DNA of 64,000 nt, taken from positions 62,001-126,000 of the forward strand of contig NZ_BMJQ01000005.1 in assembly GCF_014643535.1 (NCBI RefSeq), given 5' to 3'. The DNA is from Aliidongia dinghuensis. GTDB taxonomy: Bacteria; Pseudomonadota; Alphaproteobacteria; ATCC43930; CGMCC-115725. Within the stretch, counting starts at the first letter, position 1. Each line of letters starts with the position of its first letter. The position numbers and the translations under genes are program-made. Of this stretch, positions 1 to 8,325 are shown in pieces. The notes below the pieces were generated by a model. That model ran no database searches, had not been told where the DNA came from, and saw nothing but the letters and a program-made list of their open reading frames with translations.

Positions 1-809
1 TCGTCGCCGGCGATGGAGGCGGTGTGCGAGCGGGCGGCCGCCTGGCCGAGGCGGCTGCGGCCGACCTTCATGACGACAACTGGTTTCTTGGCCGCACGCG
101 CCGCCTCGAGGGCGGCCAAGAAGCTCTCGGCATCACGGATGCCCTCGAGATAGGCGGTAATCACGTCGATGTCCGGGTCCTCGGCCATCCAGCCGATGAC
201 GTCGCCGACCGTGACGTCGGCCTCGTTGCCGGTGGTGACGCAGACCGGCGTGCCGAGCCGCCGCTCGCGCGCGACGGCGAAGACGTGGGTGCCATAGGCG
301 CCCGACTGGCTCGCGATGCCGATGCGACCCGGCGGCGGATAGCCGGTCTCGAGGCTGGCCGAGAAGATGCCATAGAAGCCGATGCGGTCGTTGAAGGCGC
401 CGAGCGCGTTCGGGCCCAAAAGCCGCATGCCGCCCACGCGCGCGGCCGCGGCCATGCGCGCCTGGAGGGCGGCACCCTCGGCACCGACCTCGGCGAACGC
501 GGCGGAAAACACGATCGCGCCCTTGACGCCGCGTCCTGCCAATTCTTCGACCGCCGCGACCGCCGCCTCGGCCGGTACGGCGACGATCGCCACGTCCGGC
601 ACCTCGGGCAGGTCGGCGATCGACGCGAAGGCCGGCAGGTCCTGGACCGTCGCCCGGTTCGGGTTGACCGGCATGATCCGGCCTTGGAAGCCGCGCCGCA
701 GCATGGCGGCGATCGGCCGGCCCCCGATGCGCGTCGGATCGCTCGACGCGCCGATGATGGCGACCGAGCGTGGCGCCAGGAGGCCGGTGAGGCTGGAGAA
801 CCGCTCCAT
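1..809 (-). CDS. Acyl-CoA synthetase (NDP-forming), N-terminal part, runs off the window
   Basis: This is a partial gene whose 3' part lies before position 1. The product begins MERFSSLTGLLAPRSVAIIG, the start of the CoA-binding Rossmann domain of NDP-forming acetyl/acyl-CoA synthetases (GASSDPTRIGG nucleotide loop at about residues 20-30). Close to the window edge it reads SHTASIAGD, matching the SHTGALAGS-type motif that opens the second, ligase-CoA domain. Such enzymes interconvert an acyl-CoA and the free acid with ADP or GDP. The gene follows a thiolase and an OB-fold protein on the same strand, so it probably closes a small acyl-CoA operon. A 12-bp REP-like hairpin lies just upstream of its start. 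The substrate cannot be told from sequence. Confidence 0.85.
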   Translation of the reverse strand, partial: MERFSSLTGLLAPRSVAIIGASSDPTRIGGRPIAAMLRRGFQGRIMPVNPNRATVQDLPAFASIADLPEVPDVAIVAVPAEAAVAAVEELAGRGVKGAIVFSAAFAEVGAEGAALQARMAAAARVGGMRLLGPNALGAFNDRIGFYGIFSASLETGYPPPGRIGIASQSGAYGTHVFAVARERRLGTPVCVTTGNEADVTVGDVIGWMAEDPDIDVITAYLEGIRDAESFLAALEAARAAKKPVVVMKVGRSRLGQAAARSHTASIAGD

Positions 810-829
810 GGCGCTAGTTCCTTCCTTCT

Positions 830-857
830 CCCTCTCCGCCCCGAAGGGCGGAGAGGG
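830..857. repeat. REP-like palindrome (CTCTCCGCCC hairpin)
   Basis: Two perfect 12-base arms, CCCTCTCCGCCC and GGGCGGAGAGGG, are separated by the tetraloop CGAA. It lies between the thiolase stop and the acyl-CoA synthetase start. Related hairpins with the same core occur at 20837-20862 and 61453-61479, and a looser relative at 48120-48141, so this looks like a dispersed extragenic palindrome rather than a gene-specific site. It could also act as an attenuating or RNA-stabilising hairpin. Confidence 0.7.
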
Positions 858-885
858 ACTTTTCGGCAGATCCAGCCCGCATCGC

Positions 886-2037
886 CTACAGCGCCGCGTC
901 GCTGCCGAGCAGCGCGGTCACCTGGCTCGACAGCGTGCCGCCATTGCCGTGGCAGAGGGCGATGTCGCACTTCTTTAGCTGGCGCTCGCCCGCCTGGCCG
1001 CGCAGCTGGGTCACGGCCTCGATGATCAGGAACATGCCGTACATGCCCGGATGCACGCAGGAGAGCCCGCCGCCGTTGGTGTTGACCGCGAGCCGGCCGC
1101 TGGGCGCGATGGCACCGTCGGCGACGAACCTTCCGCCCTCGCCCTTCGGGCAGAAGCCCAGGTCTTCGAGGAACAGGATCGTGTTGATGGTGAAGGCGTC
1201 GTAGAGCATCACCAAGTCGACGTCTGGCTGTGCCAGGCCCGCCATGGCGAAGGCGCGCGGACCGCTGTCGGAGGCGGCGGTCACCGTCAGGTCCGGCATC
1301 TGGGCGATCGAGCGATGCCATTGCGCGCCGGCGCCGCCGAGGAAATAAGCGGGCTTATGCTTAAGGTCTCGCGCCCGGTTGGCACGTACCATGACGCAGG
1401 CGCCGCCGCCGTCGGTGACGAGGCAGATGTCGCGGGTGGTGAGCGGATCGCTGATCATGCGGCTCGCGAGCACGTCGTCGCGGGAGAGCGGCCCGCGGGC
1501 GAAGGCGGCGGGGTTGAGGTTGGCCCAGGCGCGCGCCGCGACCGCGACGTCGGCCAGCATCGCGCGCGTCGTGCCGTATTGATGCATATGCCGGCTCGCC
1601 GCCAGCGCATAGGCGGTGATCGGGTGGCGCGGCCGAAAGGGCGTCTCGTGCCATTGCGGCTCGCTCATCGAGACGAGCCGGCCGCCGGCCGTGCGCTGGT
1701 TCGAGCCGTAGCAGATGAGCGCCGCATCGCAGAGCCCGGCGTCGAGCGCCAGCGCCGCCTGCAGCAGATGCATCTCGAAGCTCGAGCCGCCGACGTTCGT
1801 GCCGTCGAAGAAGCGCGGTTTCACGCCCAGGTATTCAGCGACCGAGAGCGTCGGGAAGGCATGGGTGCTGGTCGCGGCGAACAGGCCGTCGATGTCGGCG
1901 AGCTTCAGGCCCGCGTCCGCGATCGCGGCGAGCGACGCCTCGGCCAGAAGCTCGATCGCGGTCCGGCCGGGCGCCTCGCCGGTGCCGGCCGTGCCGATGC
2001 CGACGATGGCCGTGCGGCCTTTCAGGGCGTGGGCCAT
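886..2037 (-). CDS. Thiolase family protein (SCP2/Ltp2-like)
   Basis: The 383-residue product starts MAHALKGRTAIVGIG and has the two-halved thiolase fold. Near residue 90 the classical nucleophile context (C-G-S-G) is replaced by NVGGSSFE, and the C-terminal half carries GGGLSCVHPG and CHGNGG. This pattern is that of SCP2/Ltp2-like thiolases, which work with a DUF35 OB-fold partner as thiolases or retro-aldolases on acyl-CoAs. The adjoining upstream gene (start 2 bases away) encodes exactly such an OB-fold protein, so the two probably form a complex. Substrate unknown; a role in side-chain or branched acyl-CoA breakdown is inferred. Confidence 0.85.
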   Translation of the reverse strand: MAHALKGRTAIVGIGTAGTGEAPGRTAIELLAEASLAAIADAGLKLADIDGLFAATSTHAFPTLSVAEYLGVKPRFFDGTNVGGSSFEMHLLQAALALDAGLCDAALICYGSNQRTAGGRLVSMSEPQWHETPFRPRHPITAYALAASRHMHQYGTTRAMLADVAVAARAWANLNPAAFARGPLSRDDVLASRMISDPLTTRDICLVTDGGGACVMVRANRARDLKHKPAYFLGGAGAQWHRSIAQMPDLTVTAASDSGPRAFAMAGLAQPDVDLVMLYDAFTINTILFLEDLGFCPKGEGGRFVADGAIAPSGRLAVNTNGGGLSCVHPGMYGMFLIIEAVTQLRGQAGERQLKKCDIALCHGNGGTLSSQVTALLGSDAAL

Positions 2038-2038
2038 G

Positions 2039-2419
2039 TCAGTTCTTCTCCCCGACCGGATCGAACACGATCGCGGGCTCGCCCTCGAGCGTTACGATGC
2101 GCGCCTGGACGCGCGTGCCGATCGGCACGGTCTCGACGCCCTCGATGCGGCTCATCAGCCGCGGGCCCTCGTCCAGGTCGACGAGCGCGATATTGTAGGC
2201 GCCCTCGCGTGCCCGATTGACCGTGATGGCATGGACCGTGCCCAGGCCGGAGGCTGCGACCCATTCAAGGTCCGTCTCGCCGCTGCCCGGGATGGCAATC
2301 CGCGGGTAGAACACATATCGGCCGGTCGAACGGCTGCGCTGGATCATGAAGCGCCCGTCCTTGAGATGCGCCAGGAATTGCGCCTGGGGGCCGCTCGGCG
2401 CGTCAGCTGTCGTGCTCAA
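2039..2419 (-). CDS. OB-fold DUF35 protein, partner of the thiolase
   Basis: The product of about 126 residues has the DUF35 pattern: an N-terminal segment binding acyl-CoA context (FLAHLKDGRFMIQRSRSTGR, then YVFYPR), followed by an OB fold (LEWVAASGLGTVHAITVN, then YNIALVDLDEGPRLMSRI). The zinc-ribbon cysteines often present in this family are absent here. I chose the TTG at 2419 because GAGGGAGAA lies 5-7 bases upstream; a longer in-frame ATG at 2482 would give 147 residues. It directly precedes the thiolase, and such pairs (for example ChsH2/Ltp2) act as one enzyme. Confidence 0.8.
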   Translation of the reverse strand: MSTTADAPSGPQAQFLAHLKDGRFMIQRSRSTGRYVFYPRIAIPGSGETDLEWVAASGLGTVHAITVNRAREGAYNIALVDLDEGPRLMSRIEGVETVPIGTRVQARIVTLEGEPAIVFDPVGEKN

Positions 2420-2583
2420 TGGCGTTTCTCCCTCGCGCTTGCCCGGTTCGATCCGGGATGGACTCTCGTTCCTCACGGTCACGGACAGAGGGTGTTATTT
2501 CTCCTGTGGAATGTCAATCCATATACAGAATGGCTGACGTGTCATTTCATCGAGGTCAGCCGTCAGATCATTGGGAATTTTTC

Positions 2584-2609
2584 AGAAACTATAATTTTCT
2601 ATAGTTTCT
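2584..2609. promoter_or_regulatory. Perfect inverted repeat in the divergent promoter region (candidate operator)
   Basis: Arms AGAAACTATA (2584-2593) and TATAGTTTCT (2600-2609) are perfect 10-base inverted repeats with a 6-base spacer. They sit in an AT-rich gap between the divergent OB-fold/thiolase operon and the pirin gene, about 80 bases before the pirin start. The symmetry and location suggest a repressor or activator site for one or both transcripts. No regulator is encoded next to it. Confidence 0.6.
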
Positions 2610-2685
2610 ATTTATGCGCCTCCGGGACGCGCTATCTTTGATGCATCTCAAGGACGCCGATGGTCGGCGCGAAAGGATGGGCATC

Positions 2686-3384
2686 ATGATCGAGCGCAGG
2701 TCGTTCGCCGGATTGGGCGGGGCCAACCATGGCTGGCTCAAGGCGAAGCATCATTTCTCGTTCGCGAGCTACTATGACCCGAACCGGATGGACTGGGGTG
2801 CGCTGCGCGTCTGGAACGATGACGAGATTGCGCCGGGCACCGGCTTCCCGCCGCATCCGCACGCGGACATGGAGATCATCACCTACGTCCGGCAGGGGGC
2901 GATCACCCATCAGGACAATCTCGGCAACAAGGGTCGCACCGAGGCCGGCGACGTGCAGGTGATGAGCGCCGGGTCGGGCATCGTCCATTCCGAATACAAC
3001 CTCGAGCCGGGCCTGACGCGGATCTTCCAGATCTGGATCGAGCCCAACCGTCGCGGCGACAAGCCGTCCTGGGGCGCCAAGCCCTTTCCCAGGGGCGACC
3101 GCTCGGGCCAGTTCGTAGCGCTGGCGAGCGGCTTCGAGGCCGATGGCGACGCGCTGCCGATCCGGACCGACGCCCGCGTGCTGGGTGCCACACTCAAGGC
3201 CGGCGAGACGACCGAATATCGCCTGGGCGAGGGGCGGCGTGCCTACATCGTCCCGGCGGTGGGCGCGGTCGAGATCAACGGCGTGCGCATCGACGCCCGC
3301 GACGGGGCCGCGATCCGCGAGGAAACGGTGCTCACGGTCACTGCACTCGAAGATTCCGAACTGGTGCTGGTCGACGCGGCCTGA
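2686..3384 (+). CDS. Pirin family protein (YhaK-like)
   Basis: The 232-residue bicupin carries the pirin metal-site motif HPHADMEIITYV near residue 55, and GDVQVMSAGSGIVHSE with a further metal-ligand histidine near residue 105. Length matches the YhaK-type pirins (about 230). I chose the second of two nearby ATGs because AAAGGA lies 8 bases ahead of it; starting at 2677 would add three residues. Family members bind Fe or similar metal and have been described as quercetinase-like dioxygenases or redox sensors; the role here is not known. It stands alone, with an inverted repeat upstream and a terminator hairpin downstream. Confidence 0.9.
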   Translation: MIERRSFAGLGGANHGWLKAKHHFSFASYYDPNRMDWGALRVWNDDEIAPGTGFPPHPHADMEIITYVRQGAITHQDNLGNKGRTEAGDVQVMSAGSGIVHSEYNLEPGLTRIFQIWIEPNRRGDKPSWGAKPFPRGDRSGQFVALASGFEADGDALPIRTDARVLGATLKAGETTEYRLGEGRRAYIVPAVGAVEINGVRIDARDGAAIREETVLTVTALEDSELVLVDAA

Positions 3385-3402
3385 TGGCCGCGTCGGTCAC
3401 CG

Positions 3403-3435
3403 ACAGCCGGGCGGGTGCCGCACCCGCCCGGCTGT
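3403..3435. terminator. Bidirectional terminator hairpin
   Basis: Perfect inverted repeat ACAGCCGGGCGGGTGC / GCACCCGCCCGGCTGT with a one-base centre, so a stem of about 14 pairs can form. It lies between the convergent pirin (+) and crotonase (-) genes, which is where a shared terminator is expected. Confidence 0.75.
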
Positions 3436-3438
3436 AGG

Positions 3439-4233
3439 TTATTCACCCTTCCAGGCGGGCTGGCGCTTGTTGAGGAAGGCTTCCATGCCTTCCCGGAAAT
3501 CGCTGCTCATGTAGCACATCAGGATCAGGTCCTTTTCCTCCTCGAGCCGCATCTTCTGGCTGATACGGCGGATCGCCTCCTTGGTCGCGCGCAGCGTCAG
3601 GGGCGCATGGCCGGCGATGGTTTGGGCAAGCTCGGCCGCGCGGGCATGGAGCGCCGCCGCGTCGGGCAGGACCTCGCTGAAGAGGCCGATGCTCAAGGCC
3701 TCCGGCGCCTCGATGAGCCGCGCGGTGAAGATGATGTCCTTGACCTTGGCGGGCCCGAGCAGCGTGTAGAGCCGCGCATAGTTCGCCATGGACAGGCAAT
3801 TGCCGAGCGTGCGTGCGATCGGGAAGCCATAGCGGGCGTCGGCGGTCGCGATGCGGATGTCGCAGCAGGCGGCGATGCCGGCGCCGCCGCCGGTGCAGGC
3901 GCCGGCAATGGCGGCGATGGTCGGCACCGGGCAGGCCTCGAGCATGCCCATGACCCGGTTGCCGCGCGCTTCGTAGTCGAGCGCATCCTGCTGGGTCTTG
4001 AACGCGCGGAACTGCGAAATGTCGGTGCCGGCGGCGAACGCCTTCTCGCCGGCGCCGGTCAGCACCAGCACCTTGACCGACTGGGTCCGCCCGACCTCCT
4101 CGCAGATCTCGGCCAGCCGCTCGTACATGGCGAAGGTCAGCGCATTGCGGGCCTGCGGCCGGTTGAAGGTGATGGTGCCGACGCCGTCCTTGACGTCGTA
4201 CAGGAGCTCGTCGGTCGCGGTCGCCATATCCAT
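3439..4233 (-). CDS. Enoyl-CoA hydratase/isomerase family protein (crotonase fold)
   Basis: The 264-residue product is a crotonase: ITFNRPQARNAL near the N-terminus, the oxyanion-hole segments KAFAAGTDIS (about 64-73) and GACTGGGAGI (111-120). Aligned with rat crotonase, both general acid/base glutamates are missing: the first (E144) is Gly119 and the second (E164) is Ile139. Classical hydration is therefore doubtful; isomerase, hydrolase, lyase or dehalogenase chemistry are alternatives in this superfamily. It starts 44 bases after the ABC ATPase stop, so it is probably the last gene of the importer operon. Confidence 0.85.
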   Translation of the reverse strand: MDMATATDELLYDVKDGVGTITFNRPQARNALTFAMYERLAEICEEVGRTQSVKVLVLTGAGEKAFAAGTDISQFRAFKTQQDALDYEARGNRVMGMLEACPVPTIAAIAGACTGGGAGIAACCDIRIATADARYGFPIARTLGNCLSMANYARLYTLLGPAKVKDIIFTARLIEAPEALSIGLFSEVLPDAAALHARAAELAQTIAGHAPLTLRATKEAIRRISQKMRLEEEKDLILMCYMSSDFREGMEAFLNKRQPAWKGE

Positions 4234-4277
4234 GGTGTCATGTCCTCGTGGTCGATTGTTGCTTTAGGTCCGGCGGT

Positions 4278-5423
4278 TCAGACCACCACCGTCATCTGCT
4301 GCGGGTCGAGCGCGAGCCAGACCGTGTCGCCGACCTCGAACACCTCGGACGGAACGGCGGCGACGCGCAGGCGCAGTCCGCTGCCCTCGGGCGACACGAT
4401 ATAGTCCCAGGACTCGCCGAGGAAGGCGCGTTCCTTGAGCGCACTGCGGACGATGCAGCGCGCGTCCGTGATCGGCGGGCGGCGCAGGAGCGTCACACTC
4501 TGCGGCCGGACCGACAGCTGGACGCTCGCTTCGAGATCGCGGCCCCCGTTCTCGAAGGCACCGCGCGGCAAGCCGAACCCGTCGAAACGGATCTGGTCGC
4601 CCTCGCACGTGCCCTCGATCAGGTTGGTCCGGCCGATGAAGCTCGCGACGAAGCGGGTGCGCGGCCTCGTATAGAGCGTATAGGGCGCGTCGATCTGCTC
4701 GATCCGGCCCTTGTTCATGACGGCGATCCGGTCAGACGTCACCATGGCCTCGCTCTGGTCATGGGTGACGTAGACCGTGGTGAAGTCGAACGCGTCGTGC
4801 AGCCGGCGGATCTCGTAGCGCATCTCCTCGCGCAGGTTGGCGTCGAGGTTCGACAGCGGCTCGTCCAACAGCAGCACGCGCGGCCGGACGACGATGGCGC
4901 GTGCCAGCGCCACGCGCTGCTGCTGCCCGCCCGAGAGCTCCGCCGGATAGCGGTCGACGAGATGGGCGAGCTGCACCGTCTCCAGCACCTCGCGCACCTT
5001 GTGGGCGATCGTCTCCGCATCGAGGCGGCGCAGCTTGAGCCCGAACGCCACGTTCTCGCCGATCGTCATGTTCGGCCAGACGGCATAGCTCTGGAAGATC
5101 ATCGACATCTGCCGCTTCTCCGGCGGCAGCGCCACGCTCGCCGACGAGATCGGCGTGCCGTCCATGGCGATGGTGCCGGCGGTCGGCTTCACGAAGCCCG
5201 CGATCATGCGGAGCGTCGTGGTCTTGCCGCAGCCGGACGGACCGAGGAGCGAGACGAACTCGCCCGGCATGATGTCGAGGTCGAGCCGGTCGACCGCGAC
5301 GTAATTGCCGAAGGCGCAGGTGACGCCGGCGAGCGAGAGGCGCGGCAGCGTTGGTGCGACCAGGTCGGAGGGGGCCAGGCCGGAGGGGGCCAGGTCGGAG
5401 GAGGAACGGCCCGTCTCGATCAT
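4278..5423 (-). CDS. ABC importer ATPase (FbpC/PotA-like)
   Basis: The 381-residue ATPase has Walker A GPSGCGKTTT, the Q-loop (QSYAVWPNMT), signature LSGGQQQRV, Walker B VLLLDEPLSNLDA and H-loop VTHDQSEA, followed by a TOBE-type C-terminal domain. Its ATG overlaps the permease stop (ATGA), so the two are translationally coupled. The first 25 residues are low-complexity and encoded by three 15-bp repeats. It energises the permease and binding protein upstream; the subfamily covers ferric ion, polyamine and organic anion importers. Confidence 0.93.
   Translation of the reverse strand: MIETGRSSSDLAPSGLAPSDLVAPTLPRLSLAGVTCAFGNYVAVDRLDLDIMPGEFVSLLGPSGCGKTTTLRMIAGFVKPTAGTIAMDGTPISSASVALPPEKRQMSMIFQSYAVWPNMTIGENVAFGLKLRRLDAETIAHKVREVLETVQLAHLVDRYPAELSGGQQQRVALARAIVVRPRVLLLDEPLSNLDANLREEMRYEIRRLHDAFDFTTVYVTHDQSEAMVTSDRIAVMNKGRIEQIDAPYTLYTRPRTRFVASFIGRTNLIEGTCEGDQIRFDGFGLPRGAFENGGRDLEASVQLSVRPQSVTLLRRPPITDARCIVRSALKERAFLGESWDYIVSPEGSGLRLRVAAVPSEVFEVGDTVWLALDPQQMTVVV
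5361..5405. repeat. Three 15-bp tandem repeats inside the ATPase N-terminus
   Basis: Unit CAGGTCGGAGGGGGC repeats three times with two to four changes in the later copies. It encodes the Ser/Asp-Leu-Ala-Pro repeats ahead of the first strand of the ABC domain. Being a multiple of three, the copy number can vary without a frameshift. Confidence 0.8.
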
Positions 5424-7201
5424 GATTTCCTCAGCAGGAAGTCGCGCCCGACCAGCCGGTAGCCGGCGAGCACGATCAGGATGGTGACGCCCAGCAGGAA
5501 GAAGCCCAGGGCAGCCAGCGTCTCGAAGCTGCCGTTCTCGCTGAGATCGAGGATCATGACCGAGATGACCCGGGTCTTGGCCGCGACCAGGAAGATTGCG
5601 GTGCTGAGCTCGCGCGAGGCCGGGATGAACACGAGCAGCCAGGTACCGATCAGGCTCTTCTTGAGGAGCGGCACCACGACGCGGCGCACGGCGACGAACC
5701 GGCTGCCGCCCAGGATGCGCACCGCCTCCTCCATCTCGGGATTGAGCGAGCGCAGGCTTGCCGTGCAGTTCGCGAACGCGATCGGCAGGAAGCGGGTGGT
5801 GAAGCCCAGCACCAGGATTGCCGCGGTGCCGTAGAGCATGAGTGGCGGTGCGGAATAGACCGCATAGAGGCCGATCGCCAGCACGATGCCGGGCACGACC
5901 AGCGGCGCCATGCAGAGTCCGGCCAGCACGCCGCCGCCGATCACCAGCCGGCGGCCCACCACATAGGCGACGATGAGCGCCAGCACGACCGCAAGGCACG
6001 CGGTCGCTGCCGAAAAGATGAAGGTGTTGAGGATGACCTGGCGGCTCGACGCCTCGCCGAACAGATAGGCGAAATTGCCGAGCGTCAGGTTGGCGAAGGA
6101 GAAGCCCTGGCCCCAGGCCCGGCTGAACGCGGCTTGCGCCAGCGCCAGATAGGGCAGGAAGACTGCAAGCGCGCATACGGTAAAGCAGAAGCCCAGCACG
6201 GCCCAGCGCAGGCGGCCGAGCCGCATCAGGCTGCGCCCGCCGCCCTTGCCGGTCAGCGACACATAGCCCTTGCGGCCAAGGATCGTCCGCTGCAGTGCCA
6301 GCATCGCGATGGTGATGAGCACCAACGGCACGGCATAGGCGGCGGCCGCCTCGGCCCGCACCGGGAACTCGAAGAACTGCCAGAGCTGCAGTGTCATGAT
6401 GTTGACGCGTGCCGGCAGCGCGATCACCGCCGGCGTGCCGAAGAGCGCCACCGTGTCCAGGAACACGATGATGGCGCCGCCCAGGATCGCCGGCAGCACC
6501 AGCGGCAGGGTCACGCGCAGGATGGTGCGGAAGGGGCTGAGGCCCAGGATATGCGCGGCTTCCTCCATCTCCGACGACACGCGGTCGAGCGCGTCGGCGG
6601 TGAAGACGAAGATGTAGGGAAAGGCATAGAGCGCCGTCACCAGCACCAGGCCCGCGAAGCTGTAGACATTGACGATACCGGCGTGGGCGCCGGTGAGCGC
6701 CATCCAGAGCCGGTTGAGCCAGCCGGCGTTGGGCCCGGCCAAGAGGATCCAGCCGATGGCGCCGAGGTAGGACGGCGTGATGAAGGCGCCCAGGACCGTG
6801 GCGCGCACCAGCCCCTTCGCCGGCATGTCGGTCCGCGCGACCGCCCAGGCGAGCGGCACGGCGAAGCCGGTCGCGACCAGCACGACGGCGGCGCCGTAGA
6901 GCAGGGAGTTGCCGAGGCCCACGAGCCGGCGCAGGTTGCCATAGGCCGTGACGTAGTTCTCGAGCGTGAGCTGACCGGTCTCTGTCGACTGGAAGCTCGA
7001 GAACAACAGCCGCGCCATCGGCGCCACGATCATGAAGACGAGCAGCAGCGTGGCGCCGACCCAGATCACGGTCGATGGATCGAGGGTGACGAACCGCCGG
7101 GCCGGCCGCGCTGCCGACTCTGCTGGCGTCGCCACCGCTGGCTTTGCCACCGGGGCGAGGTCGCCGCCGGTCAGGTCCGGGGCCAGTGATCGTCGGGTCA
7201 T
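5420..7201 (-). CDS. ABC importer permease, two fused BPD domains (FbpB-like)
   Basis: The 593-residue protein has about 12 predicted membrane segments and two EAA loops, EMEEAAHILGLSPF in the first half and EMEEAVRILGGSRF in the second. It is therefore a fused pair of permease domains, the usual form in FbpB/AfuB ferric and related importers. It starts 7 bases after the binding-protein stop and ends overlapping the ATPase start. The cytoplasmic N-terminus (about 45 residues) is Pro/Ala-rich. Confidence 0.93.
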   Translation of the reverse strand: MTRRSLAPDLTGGDLAPVAKPAVATPAESAARPARRFVTLDPSTVIWVGATLLLVFMIVAPMARLLFSSFQSTETGQLTLENYVTAYGNLRRLVGLGNSLLYGAAVVLVATGFAVPLAWAVARTDMPAKGLVRATVLGAFITPSYLGAIGWILLAGPNAGWLNRLWMALTGAHAGIVNVYSFAGLVLVTALYAFPYIFVFTADALDRVSSEMEEAAHILGLSPFRTILRVTLPLVLPAILGGAIIVFLDTVALFGTPAVIALPARVNIMTLQLWQFFEFPVRAEAAAAYAVPLVLITIAMLALQRTILGRKGYVSLTGKGGGRSLMRLGRLRWAVLGFCFTVCALAVFLPYLALAQAAFSRAWGQGFSFANLTLGNFAYLFGEASSRQVILNTFIFSAATACLAVVLALIVAYVVGRRLVIGGGVLAGLCMAPLVVPGIVLAIGLYAVYSAPPLMLYGTAAILVLGFTTRFLPIAFANCTASLRSLNPEMEEAVRILGGSRFVAVRRVVVPLLKKSLIGTWLLVFIPASRELSTAIFLVAAKTRVISVMILDLSENGSFETLAALGFFLLGVTILIVLAGYRLVGRDFLLRKS

Positions 7202-7208
7202 CGCCGCC

Positions 7209-8252
7209 TCACATGCCGAACGTGTCGCGCCATTTCGCCTTGTTCGGCGGCAGCTGCTTCTCGATCTGATCAGCCGTTGGCGCGAACGGCTTCATGTCGG
7301 CCAAGGACTTGCCGCCCGCCGCCGGCGCCACGTCGCCGCGCAGCGGCTGCTCGAAGTTTGCGGCAAGGATCTTCGAATAGTCCGGCCCGGTCAGGAACTC
7401 CATGAACAGCTTGGCGGCATTCGGATGGGGCGTGCCCTTGATGATGGCCGAGGGCGAAATCACGATGAGCGTGCCTGACGACGGATAGACGACAGCCAGC
7501 GGGTTGCCCTTGGCGGCACTCCGGAGCGCCGAGGCCGCATTGCCCATGCCGACGATGCGCTCGCCCGAGTTCAGCACGGTCACCGCATCGTCGATCGAAC
7601 GGCCGATCTGCGGGTCGAGCGCATTCAGCTTGGTGAAATAGTCCCAGCCGTAGCGGTTCTCCATCGCCACGGTCCAGACCCCGACCATGCCGCTGTAGTT
7701 CGGGCTGCCGAAAGTGATCTGGCCCTTCCAGCGCGGATCGGTCAGGTCCGGCCAGTCCTTGGGCGCATCCGCCGGCTTGACCTTGGCCGTGTTGTAAACG
7801 ATGGCCGAGATCCCGACCCAGCTCGTGTGGAAATAGCCGTCCGGATCGACGTTCTTGACCGCGTCGACCATGCCGGCTTCGTTCTCCGGCACGTATTTCA
7901 CGAGCTGGTCCTTGGATTTCAGGAACATCATGTGGCCGATGTCGGTCGTCGTGAACACGTCCGACTGAACCTGGCCGGCCTTCAGGTCCTGCAGCAGGCG
8001 CTGGAACGCGACCTGCGAGGTCGTCTTGATGGCACTCACCTGGATGCCAGGATATTTGGCCTGGAACGCCTTGCCGACCTGATCGCAGATCGGCTGGTCG
8101 AGGATGCCGGAATACCAGCTGACGGCGCCCTCCTTCTTCGCCGCGTCGTAGAGCGCCTTCTCTTGTGTCGTCTCGGCCGACGCCGTCGAGAGTGCGAGGC
8201 CCGCCAATCCTATTGCCGCCAGCAGCGACGATGCCCATCTTGCCCCGTTCAT
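7209..8252 (-). CDS. ABC importer periplasmic binding protein (AfuA/FbpA type)
   Basis: The 347-residue protein begins with a signal peptide (MNGARWASSLLAAIGLAGLA, cleavage near STASA-E) and continues as a type II binding protein of the Fe3+/thiamine/AEP-like family (AKKEGAVSWYSG, YPGIQVSA). The start is supported by GGGGAGGAG 9 bases upstream. It is the first transport gene of the operon, 73 bases after the GntR regulator on the same strand. Ligand class (ferric chelate or small organic anion) is undecided; the acyl-CoA genes around it favour a carboxylate. Confidence 0.9.
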   Translation of the reverse strand: MNGARWASSLLAAIGLAGLALSTASAETTQEKALYDAAKKEGAVSWYSGILDQPICDQVGKAFQAKYPGIQVSAIKTTSQVAFQRLLQDLKAGQVQSDVFTTTDIGHMMFLKSKDQLVKYVPENEAGMVDAVKNVDPDGYFHTSWVGISAIVYNTAKVKPADAPKDWPDLTDPRWKGQITFGSPNYSGMVGVWTVAMENRYGWDYFTKLNALDPQIGRSIDDAVTVLNSGERIVGMGNAASALRSAAKGNPLAVVYPSSGTLIVISPSAIIKGTPHPNAAKLFMEFLTGPDYSKILAANFEQPLRGDVAPAAGGKSLADMKPFAPTADQIEKQLPPNKAKWRDTFGM

Positions 8253-8325
8253 CGTAAGCGCTCCTCCCCGTTGGTTCCGGGCCTGCTTGGTTCTCGGCTT
8301 CGGGGCCGTCCGGGTCTCCGCCCGG

